The position numbers and the translations under genes are program-made. A stretch of 30,773 bases of DNA from 66-474 sp035717365. Its GTDB lineage: Bacteria > Pseudomonadota > Gammaproteobacteria > Xanthomonadales > Rhodanobacteraceae. Positions 8,112 through 16,245 of the stretch are shown piece after piece; the stretch's first letter is position 1, and each line of letters begins with the position of its first letter. The notes beneath the pieces were generated by a model. It worked only from the letters and a program-made list of their open reading frames with translations. It made no database searches and had not been told where the DNA came from. The stretch covers positions 1-30,773 of the forward strand of contig DASTIS010000153.1 of NCBI GenBank assembly GCA_035717365.1, written 5' to 3'.

Positions 8112-9479
8112 ATGCACCCTGAGGCAACCGGGGTGTCCGACGCAGCTGCCGCTTCCCGCCACGGTCCGGTCGAATTCGCCTCGGCCTTGCGCCTGCTGCG
8201 GCGGGGCGCATCCGGCGCGCTGCTCGTCCAGGTCGGCGGCGCGGGCCTCAGCCTGGTCATCAACGTGCTGCTGGCGCGCCTGCTGGGAAAGTCGCAATAC
8301 GGCATTTACGCCTACGCGCTGTCGTGGGTGAGCGTTCTCGCGGTGCTGGCATTGCTCGGCCAGAGCAGCAGCGTCGTGCGCTTCGTTCCCGTCTACCTGC
8401 AGCGCCGCGAATGGGGCCGGTTGCGCGGGTTGCGGAGGGGCGCGGGCCTGATCGTGCTCGTCGCGAGCGTCGCGATCATGCTGGTCGGCGGGGGCGTGGT
8501 CCTCGGCCTGCGCGGGCGGCTCGACGACGGCGTGGCGCGCACCTTGCTGGCAAGTTTCCTGTTGTTGCCGCTGCTGGCGCAACTCGGGTTGAACGGTGGA
8601 TTTTTCCGCGGCCACAAACAGGCCGTGAATGCCGGCGCCTACAACAGTCTGGTGCGCCCGATCCTTTTCATCTCGCTGGTCCTAGTCCTCGCCGTACCGT
8701 TGGGACTGCGGTTGACCGCGCCCGCGGTGATGCTGGCCAACGTCGTCGCGGCGCTGGCGGCCGTCGCCTGCTCGGAATGGCGACTGACACGCGCATGGCC
8801 CACCGCCGCCAAGCGTGTCGAGGCCGCGTACGATGTCGGCGCCTGGTTCAGGCTGGGCCGTCAACTGTTTCTGTTGGCCACGATCGGCATCGTTTCCAAC
8901 CGCGTGGATGTGCTGATACTCGGCGGGTTGGCCGGCGCCGACGAGGTGGGTCCGTATTACGCGGCGGTGCGGCTTGGGGCGATTGCGCTCTATGGCCTTA
9001 CCGCCGTCAACACGATCCTCGCGCCGATGATCGCCGAAAGCTACGCGGCCAAAGACCACGCCACGCTGGACAGGCTGGTACGCCATGCGGCCAAGTTGAC
9101 CTTCATCGTCACCGCCGCGGTGACGCTGGCGCTCGCGATCGCCGGGCCCTGGATCCTCGGATTGTTCGGGAAGGGTTTTGCCGAAGTCGCGTACGTTCCG
9201 CTGCTCATCATCCTCGGCGGACAGTGCGTCAGCGCCGCGGCCGGACCGGTCGGCTTCCTGATGACGATGACGCGCTACGAGCGCCAGGCATCCTGGTTCA
9301 TGGGCCTCGGAGCCGCGCTGAACGTGGTGCTGAGCCTTGCACTGATTCCGCGATTCGGCCTGATCGGCGCGGCAATCGCATCGGCTTCGGGGATCGTGGC
9401 GTGGAACCTGTCTGCGCTGCTGTTCGTACGCACCCGGCTCGACGTCAATCCCACCGTACTTCGCCTGCCCGGAAAATGA
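8112..9479 (+). CDS. Wzx-type lipid-linked oligosaccharide flippase
   Basis: A 455-residue polytopic inner-membrane protein with about a dozen hydrophobic segments, matching the MOP-superfamily polysaccharide transporters (Wzx/RfbX type). The N-terminus has a typical pattern: LRLLRRGASGALLVQVGGAG leading into a first helix, then LLARLLGKSQYGIYAYALSW. This family moves undecaprenyl-linked repeat units to the periplasmic face. A GGAG sits about 10 bases before the ATG at 8112. It lies 54 bases downstream of the Wzc gene, and its TGA is followed at once by the sulfotransferase start. The last helix region (FGLIGAAIASASGIVAWNL) is also typical. Some MOP proteins have other substrates, but the locus makes a flippase by far the best reading. 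Confidence 0.88.
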   Translation: MHPEATGVSDAAAASRHGPVEFASALRLLRRGASGALLVQVGGAGLSLVINVLLARLLGKSQYGIYAYALSWVSVLAVLALLGQSSSVVRFVPVYLQRREWGRLRGLRRGAGLIVLVASVAIMLVGGGVVLGLRGRLDDGVARTLLASFLLLPLLAQLGLNGGFFRGHKQAVNAGAYNSLVRPILFISLVLVLAVPLGLRLTAPAVMLANVVAALAAVACSEWRLTRAWPTAAKRVEAAYDVGAWFRLGRQLFLLATIGIVSNRVDVLILGGLAGADEVGPYYAAVRLGAIALYGLTAVNTILAPMIAESYAAKDHATLDRLVRHAAKLTFIVTAAVTLALAIAGPWILGLFGKGFAEVAYVPLLIILGGQCVSAAAGPVGFLMTMTRYERQASWFMGLGAALNVVLSLALIPRFGLIGAAIASASGIVAWNLSALLFVRTRLDVNPTVLRLPGK

Positions 9480-9481
9480 CG

Positions 9482-10447
9482 ATGGCCTTGCCGAACTTCT
9501 TCCTTGTTGGCGCACCCAAATGCGGAACCACCGCGCTGGCCACGTACCTGCGTGCGCATCCGCAAGTATTCATGTGCCGGCCGAAAGAGCCGCACTATTT
9601 TGCCTTCGATTTTCCCGCGTACCGTCATGTTGCGCAGTGGGCGGATTACGAGTCGCTGTTTCGGGATGCCTGTGAAGCCCACTTGGCCATTGGCGAGGCC
9701 TCCGTCCTGTACCTGTATTCACGGGTCGCGATCGTCGAGCTGCACCGAAAATTCCCCGACGCGCGGCTGCTGGTGATGTTGCGCAACCCCGTCGACATGG
9801 CGATTTCGATGCACGCGCAGATGCTCTGGACCTGCGACGAGAACGTCGCCGACTTCGACCGCGCGTGGGCGCTGTGCGCGGATCGCCGTACCGGCAACAA
9901 CGTGCCACGGCAGTGTCGCGACCCCAAGGCGCTGCTGTACGACCGCGTGCCCCTGCTCGGCGACCAGTTGCGCCGCCTGCTCGGGATCTTCCCGCGTGCG
10001 CAGGTCGGGTGGTGGTTCTTCGACGATCTGATGGCCGACCCGGGCCACGTCTACCGCGAGGTGTTGTCTTTTCTCGACGTGCCGGACGACGGGCGCCGCG
10101 AGTTCCCCCGCATCAACACCCGCAAGCACGCGCGCTCGCGGATGCTGGGCCTGTGCACGCAGAAGATGCCGCGCCGGTTGTCGTCCGCGGCCATGCAGCT
10201 CAAGCACGGTCTGGGTATCCGGCGCTGGGGCGTGCTGGACGCACTGCGGCGCGCGAACGTGAAGTCGCGCCCGGGCAACAAGGTGCAGCCGTCCATGCGA
10301 AATGAATTGCAGCGTCACTTTGCGTCCGATGTCCACCTGTTGGAAGACATCACCGGACGCGATCTCGGGCACTGGCTGCGCAGCGCGCACGCAGCGCGCG
10401 TGGGCGCCGCCACCCCGCCCGTGCGGGACGACGTCCCAGTCGTTTGA
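9482..10447 (+). CDS. PAPS-dependent carbohydrate sulfotransferase
   Basis: About 321 residues. It has the 5'-phosphosulfate loop FFLVGAPKCGTTALATYL (Pro12-Lys13-Cys14-Gly15-Thr16-Thr17) at the very N-terminus and the 3'-phosphate site RNPVDMAIS (Arg101 to Ser109), in the order and spacing of the Sulfotransferase_1 family. The family moves sulfate from PAPS to hydroxyl or amino groups. No signal peptide or membrane helix is seen, so it should act in the cytoplasm, on lipid-linked repeat units. The ATG at 9482 is favoured over 9476, because a GGA lies 8 bases before it; 9476 would overlap the flippase stop as ATGA. The frame is open far upstream, but that part is antisense-free overlap with the flippase gene and is not coding. 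Acceptor sugar unknown. Confidence 0.9.
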   Translation: MALPNFFLVGAPKCGTTALATYLRAHPQVFMCRPKEPHYFAFDFPAYRHVAQWADYESLFRDACEAHLAIGEASVLYLYSRVAIVELHRKFPDARLLVMLRNPVDMAISMHAQMLWTCDENVADFDRAWALCADRRTGNNVPRQCRDPKALLYDRVPLLGDQLRRLLGIFPRAQVGWWFFDDLMADPGHVYREVLSFLDVPDDGRREFPRINTRKHARSRMLGLCTQKMPRRLSSAAMQLKHGLGIRRWGVLDALRRANVKSRPGNKVQPSMRNELQRHFASDVHLLEDITGRDLGHWLRSAHAARVGAATPPVRDDVPVV

Positions 10448-10481
10448 ATTTCAGTCATGCCACCGGATTGAGGATCGATCG

Positions 10482-11180
10482 ATGGACCAGGAAAAAATCT
10501 GGGATTACTACCAGGGCCAGGGCATCCATACCTTCGATGGAAATGCCGCACGCCTGAAGTTCCTGGCGCGCCAGCTTTCGGCCGCCGACAGGAACGTGCT
10601 CAACATCGGCGTCGGCAACGGCTATCTCGAGAAGATGATCCGTGCCCGGCGGGGGCACGAAGTCCATTCGCTCGATCCAAGCGAGGTCGCGATTGCGAGG
10701 CTCCGCACGGAAATCGGCATGGATGCCGAACATGCCAAGGTCGGGTATTCGCAAGCGATTCCATTTCCGGACAACTGGTTCGACGTGGTCATCATGTCCG
10801 AGGTCGTGGAACACCTCGAAGACGACGTGATCGCCGATACCTTGCGCGAGATCACGCGGGTGCTCAGGCCCCATGGGCGTTATCTCGGGACCGTCCCCGC
10901 GGACGAAAGGCTCGACGCACACCAGGTCGTATGCCCCAAATGCGGCGAGGTATTCCATCCGGTGGGGCACGTCCAGTCCTTCAGCAAGGAGCGTCTTTCC
11001 AGGCTGCTCCTGCGCGACTTCCAGGACGTGACCGTCAAGCACGTCTATCTCGTCGGTTGGCACATGCTCAACTGGAAAGGGCGACTGAAGTGGCTGGTCA
11101 AGAAGGGCCTGCTGTACGCGGGCGTGACAGGTGCGGGCCAGAATCTCTACTTTGAAGCCGCGCGCCGGGGCTCGCGGTGA
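10482..11180 (+). CDS. SAM-dependent class I methyltransferase
   Basis: 232 residues of the Methyltransf_11 kind. Motif I is VLNIGVGNGYLE (residues 39-50), the acidic residue that binds the SAM ribose is probably Asp65 (SLDPS), and motif IV is FDVVIMSEVVEHLED. After the core comes a metal-site-like cluster, Cys151-x2-Cys154-x4-His159-x3-His163, which may bind zinc. The start at 10482 has GAGG about 9 bases upstream; the upstream open frame overlaps the sulfotransferase. It could methylate a sugar of the repeat unit in the cytoplasm or cap a chain, but the acceptor cannot be read from sequence. It lies 34 bases after the sulfotransferase gene. Confidence 0.85.
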   Translation: MDQEKIWDYYQGQGIHTFDGNAARLKFLARQLSAADRNVLNIGVGNGYLEKMIRARRGHEVHSLDPSEVAIARLRTEIGMDAEHAKVGYSQAIPFPDNWFDVVIMSEVVEHLEDDVIADTLREITRVLRPHGRYLGTVPADERLDAHQVVCPKCGEVFHPVGHVQSFSKERLSRLLLRDFQDVTVKHVYLVGWHMLNWKGRLKWLVKKGLLYAGVTGAGQNLYFEAARRGSR

Positions 11181-11229
11181 TGTCGCGACACCTGCACCCG
11201 CGTTCCGGGCCGGCCGAAGGCAGGGTCCG

Positions 11230-12393
11230 ATGAAACTGGCCCTGGTCATTCCATCACTTGGCGGTGGCGGCGCGGAACGCGTGATGACCACGCTCGCGAA
11301 CGCGTGGGCGAACAACGGCCACGCCATCACGCTGATCACGCTTGCGTCGGAACGGGCCGACAAGTATCCCCTGGATGCCGCGGTGCGTCGCATTGCGCTG
11401 GGCGTGACGGGGAGGTCTTCGAATCTGCTGGATGCGATCGGCCACAACCTGGGCCGGATCCGCGCGTTGCGGCGCGCGATCAGGACGACGCGGCCGGACG
11501 CCCTGCTCAGCTTCACCACGCGCACCAACGTATTGGTGCTGATCGCCGCCGGAAGCGCGCGCACGCGCGTGATCGTTTCCGAGCGCACTGCGCCGGGGCC
11601 GTCCTGGGCGGGCGGCGTCTGGCGCATGCTCGGGCGCCCGATGTATCGTCGCGCCGCCGCCGTGGTGGCGCAAACCCGACGCTGCGCAGACCGGATGGAA
11701 GCCATCCTCGACTGCGCGGTCGATGTCATTCCCAACCCCGTCGCGCCCGGTTTCGGCGACCCGGCTCCCGATTCACGGCCCCCGGCATCGCCGCAGGCCG
11801 CCCGCGCAGGCAGGCCACGAACCCTGCTGGCGGTGGGGCGGCTCACCCCCGAAAAAGGCTTCGATGGACTGGTCGACGCGTTCGCGCAAGTTGCCGACCG
11901 TCACCCGGAATGGATTCTGGTCATTCTCGGTGAAGGCAGGATGCGCGGGGCCCTGACGCGAGCCATCGCCGCGCGCGGACTCGCGGACCGCATCCTGCTG
12001 CCGGGCTTCGACAACCGGGTGCGGCAGGCGATGCGACGCGCCGACCTGTTCGTGCTGTCCTCGCGGTTCGAGGGTTTCCCCAACGCACTGCTCGAAGCCA
12101 TGTCGGAGGGACTGGCCTGCGTGAGTTTCGATTGCGAAGCCGGTCCGCGCGAACTGATCAGGCATCGCGAAAACGGTTGGCTGGTCCCCGCGCAAGACAC
12201 GCGCGGTCTGGCCGCGGCGCTCGACACCCTGATGCGGGACGAGGGTCTTCGCGCGCGTCTCGGAAACGGAGCGCGCGAGGTCCGCACGCTTTATTCGATG
12301 CGCGAAATCATCGGTCAGTGGAATGCACTGCTGGCACGGACCGCGGCGACGACCGGCGGCCATGCACGCGCCGCCGTGGGAGACAGGGAATGA
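11230..12393 (+). CDS. Glycosyltransferase, GT4 family (first of four)
   Basis: 387 residues with the GT-B fold of GT4 retaining enzymes. The N-terminal domain opens with MKLALVIPSLGGGGAERVM, a glycine-rich acceptor-side loop. The linker and donor domain start near VDVIPNPVAPGF, with LLAVGRLTPEKGFDGLVDAF after it. The EX7E motif is FEGFPNALLEAM (Glu281 and Glu289), which contacts the nucleotide-sugar donor. The start at 11230 is set by this conserved N-terminus; AGGG lies about 6 bases upstream. The next gene starts at 12390, inside the stop codon of this one, so the two are translationally coupled. It should add one sugar to the lipid-linked repeat unit at the inner face of the inner membrane. 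Donor sugar not determined. Confidence 0.88.
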   Translation: MKLALVIPSLGGGGAERVMTTLANAWANNGHAITLITLASERADKYPLDAAVRRIALGVTGRSSNLLDAIGHNLGRIRALRRAIRTTRPDALLSFTTRTNVLVLIAAGSARTRVIVSERTAPGPSWAGGVWRMLGRPMYRRAAAVVAQTRRCADRMEAILDCAVDVIPNPVAPGFGDPAPDSRPPASPQAARAGRPRTLLAVGRLTPEKGFDGLVDAFAQVADRHPEWILVILGEGRMRGALTRAIAARGLADRILLPGFDNRVRQAMRRADLFVLSSRFEGFPNALLEAMSEGLACVSFDCEAGPRELIRHRENGWLVPAQDTRGLAAALDTLMRDEGLRARLGNGAREVRTLYSMREIIGQWNALLARTAATTGGHARAAVGDRE

Positions 12394-13616
12394 ACGCCCC
12401 CGATCCCGCCGCCCCGACAGCGCCGATGCGCGGCATCACGGACCATACCGTGACCGCGGACGGCCGCAATCCGCGGGTCCTGTTCCTCATACGCTCGTTT
12501 GGTCGGGGCGGGGCCCAGCGACAACTGGTCGGGCTGGCCGCGGCCCTGCGCCGCTCCGGCTGGGATGTCTCCGCAGCCTGCTTCTATGCGGGCGACGCCT
12601 TCCAGCGCGACCTCGTCCGTGCGAACGTTCCCGTGATCGATTTGCGCAAGCGCGGTCGCTGGGATGTCGCCGGATTCCTGTGGCGATTGTGGCGGACATT
12701 CCGCAAGAACGACCCCGATATCGTCCACGGTTACCTCACCGTCGGGAACCTGCTGGCATTGCTGGCAAGGCTTGCCCATCGCCGCGCGCGTGTCGTGTGG
12801 GGCGTGCGGTCCGCCTACATGGATCGGTCGCGCTACGACTGGGCGTCGCGCCTTACGTTCCGGCTCAGTTGCATGTTTGCACGCCTGGCGGACGTGATCA
12901 TCGTCAATTCCGAAGTCGGCGCGACGCACCATGCGGCGCTGGGCTATCCGCGCGCGCGCATCCGGGTGATCCCGAACGGCATCGACACGACGCGGTTCCG
13001 CTTCGACGCCGAAGGCCGCGCGGACCTGCGCCGGGCGTGGGGTGTCCCGGACGACGCGTTGCTGGTTGGACTGGTCGGCCGCCTGGATCCCATGAAGGAC
13101 CACCCCACCTTTCTTGCGGCCGCTGCCATGCTCGCGGCGCGCGATCCCCGCTGGCGGTTCGTCTGCGTCGGCGGGGGCAAACCGGACTACGCGGCGACGT
13201 TGCGCTCGCAGGCCGATGCGCTGGGACTTGGCGATCGCCTGATCTGGGCAGGACCGCGGGGCGACATGCCGGCGGTTTACAGCGCGCTGGACGTTGCCGC
13301 CTCCACATCCTACGGCGAAAGTTTTCCCAACGTGATTGCCGAGGCGATGGCGTGCGGCCGACCCTGCGTGGTGACCGACGTGGGTGATTCGGCGCGCATC
13401 GTGGGTGGGTGCGGCGCGGTGGTCGCGGCACGCGATCCGGCAGCGTTCGCGGCGGCCGTCGAAAGCATCCTGCCGTGGCTGGCGCAGCGCGATGCCGCCG
13501 ACGGCATGCACAAGGCTGCCCGCGCACGCATCGTCGATGCCTATGCGCTGGACGCGTTGCTGCGCAACTCCACGGCCACGCTCCGGGCGCTTTGCACCAC
13601 CCGCAGGTTCACCTAG
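12390..13616 (+). CDS. Glycosyltransferase, GT4 family (second of four)
   Basis: 408 residues, GT-B fold. About 30 weakly conserved residues precede the conserved PRVLFLIRSFGRGGAQRQL, so a later start such as the ATG at 12426 is possible; 12390 is kept because it overlaps the previous stop (ATGA) and has GGGAGA just upstream. The donor domain includes IRVIPNGIDTTRF, GLVGRLDPMKDHPTFL and the EX7E motif YGESFPNVIAEAMACG (Glu310 and Glu318). The enzyme is clearly similar to the GT4 protein encoded at 14970: shared segments include RxDPMKDH-like and FPNV-AEAMACG-PCVVTDVGD. The pair may be paralogues with different acceptors. Donor and linkage cannot be read from sequence. Confidence 0.88.
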   Translation: MNAPDPAAPTAPMRGITDHTVTADGRNPRVLFLIRSFGRGGAQRQLVGLAAALRRSGWDVSAACFYAGDAFQRDLVRANVPVIDLRKRGRWDVAGFLWRLWRTFRKNDPDIVHGYLTVGNLLALLARLAHRRARVVWGVRSAYMDRSRYDWASRLTFRLSCMFARLADVIIVNSEVGATHHAALGYPRARIRVIPNGIDTTRFRFDAEGRADLRRAWGVPDDALLVGLVGRLDPMKDHPTFLAAAAMLAARDPRWRFVCVGGGKPDYAATLRSQADALGLGDRLIWAGPRGDMPAVYSALDVAASTSYGESFPNVIAEAMACGRPCVVTDVGDSARIVGGCGAVVAARDPAAFAAAVESILPWLAQRDAADGMHKAARARIVDAYALDALLRNSTATLRALCTTRRFT

Positions 13617-13621
13617 CGACC

Positions 13622-14854
13622 ATGGCCGTGCATCCCTTCCCGATCGACCAACTGATCTGGCCCACGATTGCAATCATGTTCGTCGGGTTCCTGCTCTCCG
13701 TGTGGTTCACGCGCCGGGTGGGCTTGAGCTGCTGGGTCGCGGCATTGAAGGCGGGGCTGTTCCTCGTCTATTTCGGTTTCATCTTCGACGGCACCTACAC
13801 CTTTCTCGACGACTGGAGGTACTTGCGCCTCGGGAAAAAACTGGTCAGCGACGGCATCGGCATCTTCAACCTCATCCACAACTACGACTACGTCCGCAGC
13901 ACGGTAGAAAGTTCGAATCTCTTTTATTACGTCTACAACGCTACCGCCCTCGTCACGTTCGGGCGCCACTATTTCGCACCCGTCGCGGCCAACATCCTGT
14001 TGACCTTCGTCGCGGCGGGCATGCTGATGAAGGCCGCGCGCATGGGGCTTGGCATGAGCCGCAATACCAGCGTCGGCCTGTTCGTGTTCCTGGCGCTCAG
14101 TCCCACCATGCTTGCCTGGTCCACGCTCGCCAACCTCAAGGACATTCTCGTCGCCATGGGAACCGCGGGGGTGGTTTATGCCGTCGCCCTCGTCGAAGCC
14201 GGCAAGGCAAAGCGCGCGGTCCCGATCACGATCGGGTTCGGCCTCGTGTTGCTGGCCACACGCTTCTACGTCCCGCTGATGCTCGGCGCGGCATTCGGGA
14301 TCACGTTGATCGTCTCGCACCGTGGCCGGCGCAGCCCCTGGCTCTGGCTGGCGGCGATCGTTGCGCTGGTCGTTGTCGTGTACGGACTCGACCAGGGCAG
14401 TCTCGGCAGCGCGTATCACGAGTTTCGTTCCCGTCTCGGCAATCCGGTGACCGGCATCGTGCGCTTCATCGCCACGCCCATTCCCTTCCATACGGAACCG
14501 CAATACGCCTTCCTCGACCTGCCGCAATTGTTCTTCTGGATCCTGCTGCCGCTCGAGTTTTACGGACTGCTCGCGGTATGGAGGACCAGGAAGATGACGG
14601 CCCGGTACATGGTCATCTATTTCGTGATGTTGACGTTGCTGTACGGCATGTTCCCGACCCTCCAGGGTCCGCGCCATCGGGTGCAGCTGGACGGGCTGAT
14701 CGTGGTTTTCCAGTACTACGGCATCCTGGCGCTCGTCCGGCAGCGCTTCCGCTTCCGGCGACGGCCACGCTTTGCGCCCGCGCGGCCGCCCCCGATCCGC
14801 ACGGATGAAATCATGCACGAGGGACTTTCCCGTCAGCCCGGGAGGAGCGTGTGA
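13622..14854 (+). CDS. Polytopic membrane protein, candidate Wzy-type polymerase
   Basis: 410 residues with about ten hydrophobic segments spread over residues 10-380 and a basic, proline-rich cytoplasmic-looking tail (RFRFRRRPRFAPARPPP). It matches no named family by eye. Residues about 55-75 hold an acidic-aromatic loop, FDGTYTFLDDWRYLRLGKKL, and a second loop has NYDYVRSTVESSNLFYYVYN; GT-C enzymes and EPS polymerases often have such loops facing the periplasm. Every other Wzx/Wzy-pathway part is present and this is the only other polytopic protein in the run, so it is the best Wzy candidate. Start: the ATG at 13622, 5 bases after the previous stop, with only a weak AGG upstream. It might instead be a GT-C sugar-adding enzyme. 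Confidence 0.6.
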   Translation: MAVHPFPIDQLIWPTIAIMFVGFLLSVWFTRRVGLSCWVAALKAGLFLVYFGFIFDGTYTFLDDWRYLRLGKKLVSDGIGIFNLIHNYDYVRSTVESSNLFYYVYNATALVTFGRHYFAPVAANILLTFVAAGMLMKAARMGLGMSRNTSVGLFVFLALSPTMLAWSTLANLKDILVAMGTAGVVYAVALVEAGKAKRAVPITIGFGLVLLATRFYVPLMLGAAFGITLIVSHRGRRSPWLWLAAIVALVVVVYGLDQGSLGSAYHEFRSRLGNPVTGIVRFIATPIPFHTEPQYAFLDLPQLFFWILLPLEFYGLLAVWRTRKMTARYMVIYFVMLTLLYGMFPTLQGPRHRVQLDGLIVVFQYYGILALVRQRFRFRRRPRFAPARPPPIRTDEIMHEGLSRQPGRSV

Positions 14855-14856
14855 CG

Positions 14857-14973
14857 ATGCAGCACGAGACCATCCGGGATGACTCCGGCGACGTTGTCGA
14901 CGAAGCACGTCGAGCCCATCCGCGCATGTCCCACCAAGGACGCGGGCGCGCGGGGCCGGGGCCCTCCACATGA
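14857..14973 (+). CDS. Possible 38-residue small ORF coupling two EPS genes
   Basis: ATG 14857 is preceded by a very strong ribosome site (GGAGGAG, 14841-14847) with a normal gap. The frame reads MQHETIRDDSGDVVDEARRA and ends in a TGA at 14971-14973, which overlaps the ATG of the next glycosyltransferase (14970) as ATGA. The GT start itself has no good ribosome site, so this ORF could deliver ribosomes to it. The peptide has no membrane segment or known motif. It may be a coupling ORF or a chance frame. Confidence 0.35.
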   Translation: MQHETIRDDSGDVVDEARRAHPRMSHQGRGRAGPGPST

Positions 14974-16109
14974 AGATCTGCCACGTCATCACCGGGCTGG
15001 ATACCGGTGGCGCGCAGACCGCGCTGTATCGCCTGCTGCAGATCCTGCGTCCGCCGGCCTTCGAGCACGTGGTGGTGGCATTGGCCGCCGAGGGAACGAT
15101 GAGCGCCCGGATGGCGGACCGGGCGGAGCTGCATCACCTCGACATGCGTCCCGGTCGCTTGCTGCCGCACGAGGTCCTGCGCCTGCGCCGCATGCTGCGC
15201 GACAGCCATTCCGACGTGGTCCAGGGCTGGATGTATCACGCCAACCTGATGGCGTCCATGGCCGGGTGGCGCGGGTCCGCGCCGATCGTCTGGAACATCC
15301 GCCATTCCCTGCATGGCTTGCGAAGCGAGAAACGGGCGACGCGGTGGGTCATCCGGGCCGGCGCACGACTTTCCCGCCGGCCCGCGCGGATCATTTTCAA
15401 TGCGGCTGTCAGCCGCGCGCAGCATGTCGCCTTCGGTTACGACGGCGACCGGTCGGTGGTGATTCCGAACGGTTTCGACACCCGCACATTCGCACCCCGT
15501 CCGGAGGAGCGCGCACGCTTGCGCAGCGAGCTGCGGATCGCCCCGGACGCCTTTGCGGTCGGACTGGTGGCGCGGGTGCATCCGATGAAGGACCACGCCA
15601 ACTTCCTGCACGCGGCGAAGCACCTTGCGGCGAGTTGCCCGCGCTCCGTGTTCGTCCTGGTGGGCGAGGGCGCGGACGCGCAAAACCGCGCGTTGGGTGC
15701 CTTGATCGACGAGCTGGATCTGCGCGACCGCGTTCGCCTCTGCGGCCGGCGCACGGATATCGCGGCCATCAACAATGCGCTGGACGTCGCCGCGTCCGCC
15801 TCCGCGTGGGGCGAGGCCTTTCCCAACGTGGTCGCCGAGGCGATGGCGTGCGGCGTTCCCTGCGTGGTGACGGATGTGGGCGATGCGCCGGCGATCGTTG
15901 CAGACACCGGCGTGGTCGTGCCGCCGCGCGATGCCGCGGCGTTGTGCGCGGCGTGGGCGAATCTCGCCGCACTCGGCGGCGAAGGTCGACATGCACTGGG
16001 CCGGCGCGCGCGCCGACGCATCGTGGAGCACTACGCCATCGACTCGGGCGCACGCTGTTATGCCGAGCTCTACCGGACCGTCACGGACACACGATGCACG
16101 TACCCATAG
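14970..16109 (+). CDS. Glycosyltransferase, GT4 family (third of four)
   Basis: 379 residues, GT-B fold. N-terminus MKICHVITGLDTGGAQTALYRL is the usual GT4 opening with GGAQ; the donor domain has VVIPNGFDTRTF, GLVARVHPMKDHANFL and EX7E motif WGEAFPNVVAEAMACG (Glu282 and Glu290). It resembles the GT4 protein encoded at 12390 along most of its length, which suggests duplication, with the Wzy candidate gene between the two copies. The ATG at 14970 is the only start that gives the conserved N-terminus and has no clear Shine-Dalgarno of its own; coupling to the small ORF before it is possible. It should extend the lipid-linked repeat unit in the cytoplasm. Donor unknown. Confidence 0.88.
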   Translation: MKICHVITGLDTGGAQTALYRLLQILRPPAFEHVVVALAAEGTMSARMADRAELHHLDMRPGRLLPHEVLRLRRMLRDSHSDVVQGWMYHANLMASMAGWRGSAPIVWNIRHSLHGLRSEKRATRWVIRAGARLSRRPARIIFNAAVSRAQHVAFGYDGDRSVVIPNGFDTRTFAPRPEERARLRSELRIAPDAFAVGLVARVHPMKDHANFLHAAKHLAASCPRSVFVLVGEGADAQNRALGALIDELDLRDRVRLCGRRTDIAAINNALDVAASASAWGEAFPNVVAEAMACGVPCVVTDVGDAPAIVADTGVVVPPRDAAALCAAWANLAALGGEGRHALGRRARRRIVEHYAIDSGARCYAELYRTVTDTRCTYP

Positions 16110-16245
16110 AAATCAATCGTGCGATCCGGCCTGCCGCCGTGAACGGGTTGCCGCGGGAGCTTCCCGATCCACGTCATTTGACGGGTCGCCGCATGGATGC
16201 CGCATCGCCGTTTGCCGAAACGACTTGCATGAGGACGCTCTCACC

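Noticed and set aside
5730..8615. A 961-codon open frame on the minus strand, antisense to the Wzc-type gene
   Set aside because: Its protein is a low-complexity mix of Arg, Gln, His, Val and Asp with no domain. It mirrors the third-position bias of the real gene on the other strand.
8324..9481. Upstream extension of the sulfotransferase frame by 386 codons
   Set aside because: It lies wholly over the flippase gene; sulfotransferase similarity begins at MALPNFFLVGAPKCG.
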